Part shown: positions 1-6,137 of the stretch, piece after piece
Position numbering within the stretch: the stretch's first letter is position 1
Layout of the letters: the number at the start of each line of letters is the position of its first letter
The notes under the pieces: generated by a model
Database searches by the model: none
The model's input: the letters and a program-made list of their open reading frames with translations, nothing else
Told to the model about the DNA's origin: nothing
Program-made: the position numbers and the translations under genes
Source of the DNA: JAAAPF01 sp964481035
GTDB lineage: Bacteria > Pseudomonadota > Alphaproteobacteria > Geminicoccales > Geminicoccaceae
NCBI GenBank assembly: GCA_964481035.1
Contig: CAYZSE010000124.1
Location: 1-9,595 of the forward strand
DNA length: 9,595 nt
Direction of reading: 5' to 3'

Positions 1-219
1 CTCGCCTTCAGCGACATCGCCTACCGCGCGGGCAGCCTCTACCACGCGTTCGCCGACGAGCACGTCCTGCTCATCGCGCTGTCGATGCTGATGACCAGCA
101 TCCTCAGCCTCGGCATGCTCAAGCGCGACCGCTTCGGACCGGCGGGCATCGGCTTCGAGAGCGCGCTCGTCCTCGCCATCTGGGTTCTCTCGCTCGGCCG
201 GCTCATCGTCGCGCCATGA
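1..219 (+). CDS. C-terminal fragment of a membrane protein, probably a CaCA-family sodium/calcium antiporter
   Basis: The window opens inside this gene. Frame 1 is open from base 1 to a TGA at 217-219, giving the last 72 residues. Two hydrophobic segments are visible: one around VLLIALSMLMTSILSLGML and one around SALVLAIWVLSLGRLIVA. They are joined by a short basic loop (KRDRFGPAGIGFES). A final helix pair with a charged loop followed by a GIGFES-type motif resembles, from memory, the C-terminus of bacterial CaCA-family Na+/Ca2+ exchangers, inner-membrane antiporters for cation extrusion. The catalytic alpha-repeats would lie upstream, so function cannot be verified here. It could be another polytopic transporter. 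Third positions are almost all G or C, as expected for a real gene in this genome. Confidence 0.55.
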   Translation, partial: LAFSDIAYRAGSLYHAFADEHVLLIALSMLMTSILSLGMLKRDRFGPAGIGFESALVLAIWVLSLGRLIVAP

Positions 220-457
220 TGGTCCGCAGATGCGGGAACTTCGGCCGCGGGGCGAGGTTGACCCGGATGATCGTCGCGCGGAGCGCATCTCAACCGCGGC
301 GGGCGCGGCTCTCAAGGCGGTGCTGCCGATGGTGCCGCCCTCGTCGGCATCCCTGCCGGCAACACCGCCGCCGGCCTCGCTCGAAACCTGGAGCGAGGCG
401 GCCGCGGACGCCGCGGACGGGTCCCCTCGCGAAGGTCATGCCCCCCTGAACACTGAA
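220..457. other. Intergenic region with no convincing gene
   Basis: This is the spacer between the antiporter stop and the terminator hairpin. All three plus-strand frames stay open for long stretches because of the high GC content. The translations are arginine- or proline/alanine-rich, have no recognisable domain, and one runs straight through the hairpin at 458-483. There is no clear Shine-Dalgarno sequence before the ATG codons at 216 and 230. I see no RNA gene. A small decayed ORF cannot be ruled out, because 230-450 has a moderately G/C-rich third position in the frame of the ATG at 230. Confidence 0.5.
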
Positions 458-483
458 GCGGCCGGTGCCTGGGCACCGGCCGC
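458..483. terminator. Strong 12-bp hairpin terminator downstream of degP (probably bidirectional)
   Basis: A perfect inverted repeat, GCGGCCGGTGCC at 458-469 and GGCACCGGCCGC at 472-483, has only two bases between the arms, so the real loop is probably 4 nt with an 11-bp stem. On the plus strand it is followed by CTTTTCG. On the minus strand it is preceded by AAAA and followed by TTC. This is the usual form of a factor-independent terminator in GC-rich bacteria, working best on the plus strand and possibly on both. It lies 29 bases beyond the degP stop and about 240 bases beyond the antiporter stop. It probably ends degP transcription and protects degP from readthrough. Confidence 0.8.
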
Positions 484-512
484 CTTTTCGTCACGAGATC
501 CTCGAGCGCCGC

Positions 513-2018
513 TCAGGAGACCTCGATCGGCACCGTCGTGAAGCGCTGGGCGCCGTCGCGGTTCAAGAGCATGAGGACGGTGTCGCTGCCGCTCTCGACC
601 GCGGCGCTGACCTCCTCTTGGACCTCCGCGGGCGTCGCCACATCGGTACGGCCGACCTGCAGGATGACGTCGCCGCGGCGAACGCCGGCCTCGGCCGCCG
701 CACTGCCGGGCTCGACCGCCGCCACGAGCACGCCGCGGCCGGCCTCGATGCGGCGGGCCCCCCGGGCCGCGTCGTCGAGGGGAGCGAGCGCGAGCCCGAG
801 CCGCGGTCCGGGGCCTTGCTCATCCGGCGCGGCCTCGCCGACGGTCATCCCCGGCGCCGGACGCTCGCCGAGGCTCACCTCGAGCTCGGTCTCGCTGCCG
901 TCGCGGATGACGGTGAGCGTCGCCTCGCTGCCGGGGTCGAGCGCGGCGACCCGGCGGCTCAGCGCGTTCGGGCCGGGAACCACCTCGCCGTTGAGCCGCG
1001 TGATCACATCGCCCGTGCGAAAGCCCGCGCGTTCGGCCGGGCTGAGGGGCTGGACCTGGGTCACGACGGTGCCCTCGGTCGCGGGATCGAGGCCGAACTG
1101 GCGCGCGAGCGCGTCGTCGAGTTCCTGGATGCCGACGCCGAGCCAGCCACGGCTGACCTCGCCGTCGTCCTGGAGATCGGCGATGACCTCCTGGGCGAGG
1201 TTGGCCGAGATGGCGAAGCCGATGCCGATGCTGCCGCCGGACGGCGAGAAGATCGCGGTGTTGACGCCGACGACGTCGCCCTGGAGATCGAAGGTCGGCC
1301 CGCCGGAGTTGCCGCGGTTGATCGGCGCGTCGATCTGCAGGAAGTCGTCGTAGGGGCCCGAGCCGATCCGCCGGCCGAGCGCCGAGACGATGCCCGAGGT
1401 CACCGTGCCGCCGAGGCCGAAGGGGTTGCCGATGGCGAGCACCTTGTCGCCGACCTCGACGCCGTCGCTGTCGCCGAAGCGGACGTACGGCAAGGGCTCG
1501 TCCGCCTCGATCTTCAACAGCGCGAGATCGGTGAGCTCGTCGACACCCTGGACGCGCGCCTCGTAGATTCGCTCGTCGTCGAGACGGACCTCGACCCGGT
1601 CGGCGGCGCCGACGACGTGGGCGTTGGTGACGACGAGTCCATCGGCGGAGATGATGAAGCCGGAGCCGAGCCCGACCATCGGCCGGTCCCGCTGCGGGCG
1701 CTCCGGCGGCGGCGGCATGTCCGGCATGCCGGGCATGCCGAAGAAGCGCTCGAAGAACTCACGCATGTCGGGCGTACCGCCGCGCATGGCGGTCTCGGGG
1801 TCGCCTTCGCGCTCGACGCGGACGGCGACCACAGCCGGCATCACCGTCTTGACGAGCGCGGCATAGCCTTCGGCGTAGTCGGCGTCGGCGAGGCTCTGCA
1901 ATTCGCTCTGCACCGACGCGCTGGCGGGCGAAGAGCCGCTGGCGATGGCCGCCCCCGTCATCATCAGTGCCGTCGCCGTCAAGGTAGAGGTTGCACGGCG
2001 CCAAACGGCAATCGTCAT
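513..2018 (-). CDS. degP: Do/DegP-family periplasmic serine endopeptidase (HtrA)
   Basis: The 501-residue product has the normal length and layout of a Do-family protease/chaperone that degrades misfolded envelope proteins. An N-terminal signal peptide (hydrophobic stretch, residues ~10-28, likely cleaved near ASA) sends it to the periplasm. The trypsin-like domain holds the full triad: His134 in TNAHVV, Asp164 in LTDLALLKI and Ser238 in RGNSGGP. Two PDZ domains follow, about 285-385 (GWLGVGIQEL start) and 405-495 (GDVILQVG). The segment before the protease core (residues ~93-113) is rich in Met and Pro. The ATG at 2018 is chosen because AAGGAG (2026-2031) sits 7 bases upstream and the signal peptide follows at once. 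The gene appears monocistronic, with a hairpin terminator behind it and a repeated TTCA-type element about 50-66 bases ahead of the start. MucD/DegQ paralogues are alternatives to strict DegP. Confidence 0.95.
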   Translation of the reverse strand: MTIAVWRRATSTLTATALMMTGAAIASGSSPASASVQSELQSLADADYAEGYAALVKTVMPAVVAVRVEREGDPETAMRGGTPDMREFFERFFGMPGMPDMPPPPERPQRDRPMVGLGSGFIISADGLVVTNAHVVGAADRVEVRLDDERIYEARVQGVDELTDLALLKIEADEPLPYVRFGDSDGVEVGDKVLAIGNPFGLGGTVTSGIVSALGRRIGSGPYDDFLQIDAPINRGNSGGPTFDLQGDVVGVNTAIFSPSGGSIGIGFAISANLAQEVIADLQDDGEVSRGWLGVGIQELDDALARQFGLDPATEGTVVTQVQPLSPAERAGFRTGDVITRLNGEVVPGPNALSRRVAALDPGSEATLTVIRDGSETELEVSLGERPAPGMTVGEAAPDEQGPGPRLGLALAPLDDAARGARRIEAGRGVLVAAVEPGSAAAEAGVRRGDVILQVGRTDVATPAEVQEEVSAAVESGSDTVLMLLNRDGAQRFTTVPIEVS

Positions 2019-2068
2019 CTCGGATCTCCTTCACGGATGAAAGGTGGAGCCTTCTGGAGGACGACCGT

Positions 2069-2084
2069 TGAACGGTGGCTGAAC
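2069..2084 (-). promoter_or_regulatory. Tandem GTTCA direct repeat with 11-base period upstream of degP
   Basis: Read on the minus strand, two copies of GTTCA occur exactly 11 bases apart (complement TGAAC at 2069-2073 and 2080-2084). They lie about 51-66 bases before the degP ATG. Direct repeats spaced one helical turn apart are the usual binding pattern of OmpR/PhoB-family response regulators. Envelope-stress control of degP by such regulators (for example CpxR in enterobacteria) is established. Which regulator acts here is not shown by the sequence. An ECF-sigma -35-like reading of the same bases is an alternative. Confidence 0.35.
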
Positions 2085-2731
2085 CCCCTTCGGCCGTCGC
2101 ACCGACGAGGCGCCGAGGAAACCTCCGCGCCGCGCGCGCGTTCCGCGAGCGAGTTCGGACCTGCATGCGGCGGTGCGGGGATGCGCGAGCGGCAGGCCGT
2201 AGGGGCGGTCGTCGCCGGCGCCCGTTGACGGGATCACCGGGCCGACGGCGAACCCACGGGCGGACGCTATTCGCCCGCCGTCGGCCCGGCGACCGGGTGC
2301 GTCGGGAGCGCTCGAGCGCTGCAACTCGCCGTGGCTCCGGGCGTCGTCGACGCCGAGCGCGATCGCCTCGTCGGTCGAGAGATCAGGGTGGAACGTACGT
2401 GGGTTGCGCCGGGCGCGATCGGGGCCAGTCCGTCGAGCGCTTCATCGATTCCGCCGCGCAGGGGCCAGATGGCGCGGCAGGTTCGAGAGCGGCTCTCGAT
2501 GTGCCGACGCCACCCACGCCCCCGCCTTTCCTGCCGCGAGCGTACGATGTCTCGGGGCGGGCGGTTCGGGGGCGGAAGGCTGACCCCGGTTCCCTTCGAA
2601 AGGGCAGCGCTCGAGCCCGGCCGGCAGAGTGGTTCGTGCCTATTTCCGGCCGATGCTCAGGACGTCGTCCTGCAGCTCGGTCGAGGCGCCGCGGTCACGC
2701 GCCGACCACGCAAAGAGCGAACGAGCGGGCG
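2085..2731. other. Gene-poor region of about 650 bases between degP and the ferritin-like gene
   Basis: No ORF here has a start codon with a ribosome site plus a recognisable domain. The long open plus-strand frame is extremely arginine-rich and looks like a shadow. On the minus strand, about 2160-2400 has codon third positions that are mostly G/C and reads like protein (for example DLSTDEAIALGVDDAR), but it lacks a credible start and is preceded by a stop. It may be a remnant of a degraded gene. Two dyads stand out, at 2237-2289 and 2658-2672. No tRNA or known small RNA is recognised. Confidence 0.4.
2237..2289. repeat. Perfect 14-bp inverted repeat with a nested alternative hairpin
   Basis: CCGGGCCGACGGCG at 2237-2250 is exactly complementary to CGCCGTCGGCCCGG at 2276-2289, leaving a 25-base loop. 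Inside the loop, CGGGCG (2257-2262) can pair with CGCCCG (2272-2277). This second stem shares two bases with the outer right arm, so the two stems compete slightly. No T-run follows on either strand, so it is not a standard factor-independent terminator. It lies about 220-270 bases upstream of the degP start. It may be an RNA structure, a protein-binding dyad or a relic. Confidence 0.6.
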
Positions 2732-3187
2732 TCAGGCGGCGAGCCTGGCGGCCTCGCCCAGACGGAGCCGGTGGCGACGAAGGTCGGCGAGCGCCCGCTC
2801 GAAGGCGGGCCGGCAGCTGTCGGGCAGGGCGGCGTTGCGAAGCGCGCGCTCGTAGGCGTCGATGGCGCCGGCGGCGCTGAGCGAGACCGCCTCCAACACC
2901 TCACCGTCACCACCGCGGCGATGGGCCAATCGAATGCGACCGATGGTACGCGCCTCGTGCATCGTCCCAGAGTCGGGCTCGTTCGCGCCGTGCATCCGAG
3001 CCATGGTCTTGAGCTCGGCGAGATGGCGCTCGTGGTCGTGCTTTAAGGCCACGACCAGGGCACGCTCGTCGGGACCGGCGAGGAACGGGATGGCCGTCCG
3101 GCACGCGGCGATGGCCTCGAGCTGCACGCGCATGAAACCTTCGAGCAGCGTTGGCAGCGATGTCGCGGTACCGATCAGTGCGACCAT
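2732..3187 (-). CDS. Small helical protein, probably ferritin-like (DUF2383/PA2169-type four-helix bundle)
   Basis: The product is 151 residues, without signal peptide or membrane segment, and is predicted to be almost entirely alpha-helical and cytoplasmic. Four amphipathic stretches can be seen: residues ~11-34 (LLEGFMRVQLEAIAACRTA), 40-67 (with DHERHLAELK), 95-118 (EVLEAVSLSAAGAIDAYERAL) and 126-149 (FERALADLRRHRLRLGEAA). Their Glu/Asp/His residues (E24, H52, E53, H55, E97, E100, E113, H139) are placed as in ferritin-like bundles. Family assignment is from this pattern, not from an exact motif. The ATG at 3187 is well supported by a perfect AGGAGGT at 3195-3201, 7 bases away. The gene appears to stand alone, with gene-poor stretches on both sides. 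A role in metal binding or stress is possible but not shown. Confidence 0.75.
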   Translation of the reverse strand: MVALIGTATSLPTLLEGFMRVQLEAIAACRTAIPFLAGPDERALVVALKHDHERHLAELKTMARMHGANEPDSGTMHEARTIGRIRLAHRRGGDGEVLEAVSLSAAGAIDAYERALRNAALPDSCRPAFERALADLRRHRLRLGEAARLAA

Positions 3188-3201
3188 GACCTACACCTCC
3201 T

Positions 3202-3371
3202 GACGGGTTTGTCTGATTTAGCTCGAATAATATACGCGAAAAGCGCGATGCGCGGCAGGGGCGACACAGTGGAAACCGATAACGATTCCGCGTCCGAATG
3301 CCGCACTCAACTGAAAATGGTTGCCCGCCTTTTGTCTAATTGGTTGATGAATGGGCTATTTCAACTTGAGG
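3202..3371. other. Low-GC spacer between the oxidoreductase operon and the ferritin-like gene
   Basis: About 170 bases are clearly less GC-rich than the rest of the window, with short A/T runs such as AATAATATA and TTTTGTCTAATTGG. The only plus-strand ORF begins at a TTG (3209) without a ribosome site and has no recognisable content. No hairpin terminator for the operon ending at 3372 or 3455 is visible. The region probably carries the promoter for the minus-strand gene that starts at 3187. Confidence 0.5.
3227..3232 (-). promoter_or_regulatory. Candidate -10 element for the ferritin-like gene
   Basis: Read on the minus strand, TATTAT (within GTATATTATTCG) lies about 40 bases before the ATG at 3187 and 26 bases before its ribosome site. 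It sits in a local AT-rich patch that is very unusual for this window. A transcript start near 3220 would give a short leader. I cannot find a convincing -35 hexamer at 16-18 bases upstream, so activator dependence or chance are both possible. Confidence 0.3.
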
Positions 3372-3461
3372 TTACCGACGTTCGTGGTGGTGTGGGGCAG
3401 TATCACCGCGGCCGGCGAGCAAGGCGCCGAGATAGCCCACCCGAGCCGCGAGGCTCACCAT
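3372..3461 (-). CDS. Possible 29-residue small ORF overlapping the end of the FAD oxidoreductase gene
   Basis: The ATG at 3461-3459 lies inside the last codons of the oxidoreductase gene (ATGGTGA, with TGA the upstream stop). This arrangement allows translational coupling. The peptide begins MVSLAARVGYLGALLAGRGD, has a short hydrophobic centre, and ends in a HHH-containing basic tail before TAA (3374-3372). Codons up to GGC CGC are mostly G/C-ending, like true genes here, and later ones less so. It may be a genuine small protein, the stub of a formerly longer third operon gene, or chance. No family is recognised. GTG at 3458 is an alternative start. Confidence 0.3.
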   Translation of the reverse strand: MVSLAARVGYLGALLAGRGDTAPHHHERR

Positions 3462-4747
3462 GACGTGCCCTGCTCGTGGAACCGGTCGATCCGGAAGTCG
3501 TGGAGGTCGCTCGCGGGGGACCGGCCGGCGGCGAGCAGCGCCATCGCCTCACCGACCCCGGGGCCGATGCCGAAGCCGTGGCCGGAAAGGCCGGTGGCGA
3601 CCAGCAGGCCGGTCGTCCCGGGCACCGGTCCGAGGGCCGGGATCTCGTCGGGCAGCACGTCGATGCAACCGCCCCAGCGCTCGACGGCCCGCACCCCGTC
3701 CAATTGCGGGTAGGCCGCCTGAGCGCAGGCGAGCACGTCGTCGAGCAGGTGCTCGTCGGGTGCCGGGTCGAGCACGCGACGGCGCTCGAACGGGCTCGTC
3801 GCGTCGAGCGACCAGCGCTCGTCGGCCCAAGCGCGAAAGAAATCGGGTCCGATCCGGAGCTTGAGCCGATCCCAACGCTCGCGGACGACCGGCAGATAGG
3901 CGCGAAGATGCCGGAAGCTGGCCGGCTCGATCCGGTGCGTGGCCGCGTCGGTGCGCGCCACCGTGTAGCCGCCGTCGGCGCGCCGCCGCAGCGACACCTT
4001 TTTCGCGCCGACCGCACTCTCGGTGATCGACGGCGCCGGCGCGGTGCGTTGCACCGACGCGAGCACGCCGAGCTGCGGCAGCGCGACGCCGAGCCGGCGC
4101 AACAAGAGGCTCGTCCAGATGCCGCCGGCGACGACCACCACGTTGCAGCGGACCGCGCCATGCTCGGTGACGACACCCGTCACCCGGCCCGCCGAGCGCT
4201 CGATGCCGCGCACGGCGCAGCCCTCGACGATCGCCGCACCGCCGGCGCGCAGATGCGCCGCCATCGCCGGCACGGCGAGGCGCGGCTCGGCGCGGGCGTC
4301 GCTCGGCGTGTGCAGGCTGCCTCGATGGCGGAGCCGAGTGCCGGGGATCAGGTCGTCGGTCTCGGCCTTGCTCAACAGCCGGCTGTCGAATTGATAAGCC
4401 TTGGCGTGCTCGAGCCAGGCCTCGTAGCGGGCGCGGTCGGCTTCGCCTTCGATCAGGTAGGTGACGCCCGCCACCTTGAAGCCGATGTCGGTCTCGAGCT
4501 CGGCGGCGATGTCGGCCCAGTGCCGCAGGCTCGCGACGATCAGCGGCAGCTCCGCCGGGTCGCGCCCCTGCTTTCTGATCCAGCCCCAGTTGCGCGACGA
4601 CTGCTCGCCGGCGATCCGACCCTTCTCGCAGAGCACGAACGGCACGCCGAGCTTGGCGAGGAACCACGCGGTGGCGACGCCGGCGACGCCGCCGCCGACA
4701 ATGACGACCTCGGTCTCGCGCGGCAGGGCCACCGACCTCGTCGTCAT
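3455..4747 (-). CDS. FAD-dependent oxidoreductase, DadA/DAO (D-amino acid oxidase/dehydrogenase-like) family
   Basis: The 430-residue protein has the DAO fold. An N-terminal Rossmann motif, VIVGGGVAGVATAWFLAKLG (GGGVAG at residues 18-23), is followed by Glu41 in VLCEKG, the expected ribose ligand. A C-terminal FAD-contact segment, ATGLSGHGFGIGPGVGEA, lies at ~384-402. The stretch GEQSSRNWGWIRKQGRDP (residues ~47-64) is typical of a DAO subgroup found near amino acid transport genes. Members oxidise an amine or amino acid to the imine/keto acid. The substrate cannot be read from sequence, and glycine-, D-amino acid- and opine-type substrates are all possible. There is no signal peptide, so it is cytoplasmic or peripheral to the inner membrane. 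It starts 8 bases after the M20 hydrolase stop, with GGGAG (4759-4763) inside the end of that gene, so the two are co-transcribed and probably coupled. Confidence 0.88.
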   Translation of the reverse strand: MTTRSVALPRETEVVIVGGGVAGVATAWFLAKLGVPFVLCEKGRIAGEQSSRNWGWIRKQGRDPAELPLIVASLRHWADIAAELETDIGFKVAGVTYLIEGEADRARYEAWLEHAKAYQFDSRLLSKAETDDLIPGTRLRHRGSLHTPSDARAEPRLAVPAMAAHLRAGGAAIVEGCAVRGIERSAGRVTGVVTEHGAVRCNVVVVAGGIWTSLLLRRLGVALPQLGVLASVQRTAPAPSITESAVGAKKVSLRRRADGGYTVARTDAATHRIEPASFRHLRAYLPVVRERWDRLKLRIGPDFFRAWADERWSLDATSPFERRRVLDPAPDEHLLDDVLACAQAAYPQLDGVRAVERWGGCIDVLPDEIPALGPVPGTTGLLVATGLSGHGFGIGPGVGEAMALLAAGRSPASDLHDFRIDRFHEQGTSW

Positions 4748-4755
4748 CGGCGATC

Positions 4756-5928
4756 CTACTCCCGCAGCGGCAGCGCCGTCTCCACGAGCCGCGCCCAGAA
4801 CGAGCAGCCGGCGGGGATGGCCTCGTCGTTGAAGTCGTAGCTCTGGTGGTGCAGCGGCGCGCTCGCGCCGTTGCCGCAGAAGATGAAGGCGCCGGGCCGG
4901 GCCTGGAGCATGAAGGAGAAGTCCTCGGCGCCCATGCGCGGCGGTGCGTCCGCGTCGACCCCGCCCTCGCCCGCGACGTCGCGCGCCACGGCGGCGGCGA
5001 ACGCGGCCTTCGCGGGGTGGTTTTCCAGCACCGGGTACTGACGTTCGTAGTGCAGGCGCGCCTCGGCACCGTGCGCCCGCGCGCCGTGCTCGACGACCTC
5101 GCCGATGCGCCGCTCGACGAGGTCGCGCACGCCCTCGTCGAGGGTCCGCACCGTGCCCCAGAGGCGAGCGGTCTGCGGGATGACGTTGAAGGCCTCGCCG
5201 CCGCGGATGCCGGTGATCGAGAGGACCGCCGAGCGGATCGGATCGACGTTGCGGGCGACGATCGTCTGCAGCGCGACCGCCAGATGGGCGGCGACGAGGG
5301 TCGCGTCGACGGCTTGGTGCGGGTGCGCCGCGTGGCCGCCATAGCCCTCGACGTCGATGATGAACTCGTCGGCCGCCGCGAGGAACGGCCCGTTCTTGAT
5401 GGCGAAGTGGCCGACCTCGAGACCCGGTTGGTTGTGCATCCCGTAGACCTCGTGCACGCCGAAGCGTTCCATGAGGCCCTCCTCGACCATCACCCTGCCC
5501 CCGCCGCCGCCCTCCTCGGCGGGCTGGAAGACGACGACGACCGTGCCATCGAAGGCCCGCGTCTCGGCCAGGTGCCTGGCCGCACCCAACAGCATCGCGG
5601 TGTGCCCGTCGTGGCCGCAGGCGTGCATCTTGCCCCGATGGCGCGAGGCGTAGGCGAGGCCCGTCGCCTCCTCGATCGGCAGCGCGTCCATGTCGGCGCG
5701 GAGCGCCACGACTTTGGCCGAGCGGTTGCTGCGGCCCTTGATGACGCCGACCACGCCGGTCCGGGCAATGCCGGTCACCACCTCGTCGCAGCCGGCCGCG
5801 CGCAGCTCACGGGCGACCAGCTCGGCCGTGCGCTCGACGTCGAACATCAGCTCGGGATGCTCGTGGAGGTCACGCCGCCAGCCCTGGATCTCGTGCCGGC
5901 GCTCGGCGAAGCGGTTGACGATGGGCAT
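4756..5928 (-). CDS. M20-family amidohydrolase (HipO/AbgB/IAA-amino-acid hydrolase type)
   Basis: The product is a 390-residue, metal-dependent cytoplasmic hydrolase that removes the acyl group from N-acyl amino acids, as hippurate hydrolase and related enzymes do. Motifs in order: RRDLHEHPEL (18-27), ALRADMDALPIEE (75-87), MHACGHDGHT (101-110, ligands Cys104 and His106), FQPAEEGGGGG (134-144, Glu138/Glu139), MHNQPGLEVG (164-173, His165), the GYGGHAAHPHQAVD lid region (195-208) and MGAEDFSFM (332-340), with a late His360/His361. All usual metal ligands are present. A longer open frame begins at 6039, but ATG at 5928 is preferred. It has GGGAG (5934-5938) five bases upstream, and the family similarity starts at once with NRFAERRHEIQGWRRDLH. 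It is the first gene of the operon with the FAD oxidoreductase. The substrate is unknown. Confidence 0.92.
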   Translation of the reverse strand: MPIVNRFAERRHEIQGWRRDLHEHPELMFDVERTAELVARELRAAGCDEVVTGIARTGVVGVIKGRSNRSAKVVALRADMDALPIEEATGLAYASRHRGKMHACGHDGHTAMLLGAARHLAETRAFDGTVVVVFQPAEEGGGGGRVMVEEGLMERFGVHEVYGMHNQPGLEVGHFAIKNGPFLAAADEFIIDVEGYGGHAAHPHQAVDATLVAAHLAVALQTIVARNVDPIRSAVLSITGIRGGEAFNVIPQTARLWGTVRTLDEGVRDLVERRIGEVVEHGARAHGAEARLHYERQYPVLENHPAKAAFAAAVARDVAGEGGVDADAPPRMGAEDFSFMLQARPGAFIFCGNGASAPLHHQSYDFNDEAIPAGCSFWARLVETALPLRE

Positions 5929-6077
5929 GCGGGCTCCCGTGGGCGTTGCCGTGGTCTGCTCGACATAGCGCCCGGCGCCCCGCCCGTCACGTCGCGCGCA
6001 ACGGCGCGGGGCGCGGCGTGTTGTGCCAGAGGCAAGCACGACCCGCGCGAGATGGCGTCGCCCACGTTGTCGGCGGC
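5929..6077. other. Divergent intergenic region between the M20 operon and the copper-type operon
   Basis: This is very GC-rich spacer between divergent transcription units. The only clear element is the ribosome site of the M20 gene (GGGAG, complement 5934-5938). On the minus strand TTGCCT and TGGCAC occur around 6018-6032, but neither forms a full sigma70 or sigma54 promoter with the expected spacing. The M20 promoter is therefore not identified. Confidence 0.4.
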
Positions 6078-6108
6078 TTGACCTTCCTTTAGGGGCAAGG
6101 CTTCACCT
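6078..6108 (+). promoter_or_regulatory. CueR/HmrR-type (MerR family) copper promoter and operator
   Basis: TTGACC (6078-6083) forms a good -35 element. It overlaps the dyad CCTTCC-N7-GCAAGG (6082-6100), a 19-base inverted repeat with one mismatch. From memory the E. coli copA operator bound by CueR is CCTTCC-N7-GGAAGG with the same TTGACC overlap, so the geometry is identical. A 19-base spacer would put the -10 at TCACCT (6103-6108), which is a poor hexamer, although long spacers and weak promoters are usual for MerR-activated genes. The predicted transcript start (~6115) leaves a leader of about 22 bases before the ATG at 6138. No MerR-family regulator gene is in the window, so the regulator would be encoded elsewhere. 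Confidence 0.65.
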
Positions 6109-6137
6109 GGGGCTGGGTGGATCGGGAGATGATGGTC

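Noticed and set aside
465..2228. 587-codon open plus-strand frame covering degP
   Set aside because: It is antisense to a complete protease with all catalytic motifs. The translation is low-complexity (Asp/Ala/Arg/Val-rich) with no domain, a common by-product of high GC.
2478..2500. GGTTCGAGAGC resembling a tRNA T-arm
   Set aside because: No matching acceptor stem, anticodon arm or D-arm can be built around it.
2075..3046. 323-codon plus-strand frame in the gene-poor region
   Set aside because: Arginine-rich throughout, antisense to the ferritin-like gene at its end, and no domain.
3476..4840. 454-codon open plus-strand frame over the FAD oxidoreductase
   Set aside because: It is the antisense shadow of a gene with clear FAD motifs, and it has no ribosome site or recognisable family.
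3549..5342. 597-codon minus-strand frame across both operon genes
   Set aside because: It is an out-of-frame reading of the M20 and FAD genes, with extreme Arg/Ala content. The true frames carry complete motifs.
5929..6039. N-terminal extension of the M20 hydrolase to a start at 6039
   Set aside because: The added 37 residues are Arg/Thr-rich and unlike the family N-terminus. A good ribosome site and the family start coincide at 5928.
6018..6040. TGGCAC on the minus strand as a sigma54 promoter for the M20 operon
   Set aside because: The -12 element TTGC is absent at the required spacing (the sequence there is GCCG).
4846..6081. 411-codon plus-strand frame over the M20 hydrolase
   Set aside because: Antisense shadow of the hydrolase gene, with no ribosome site and no domain.
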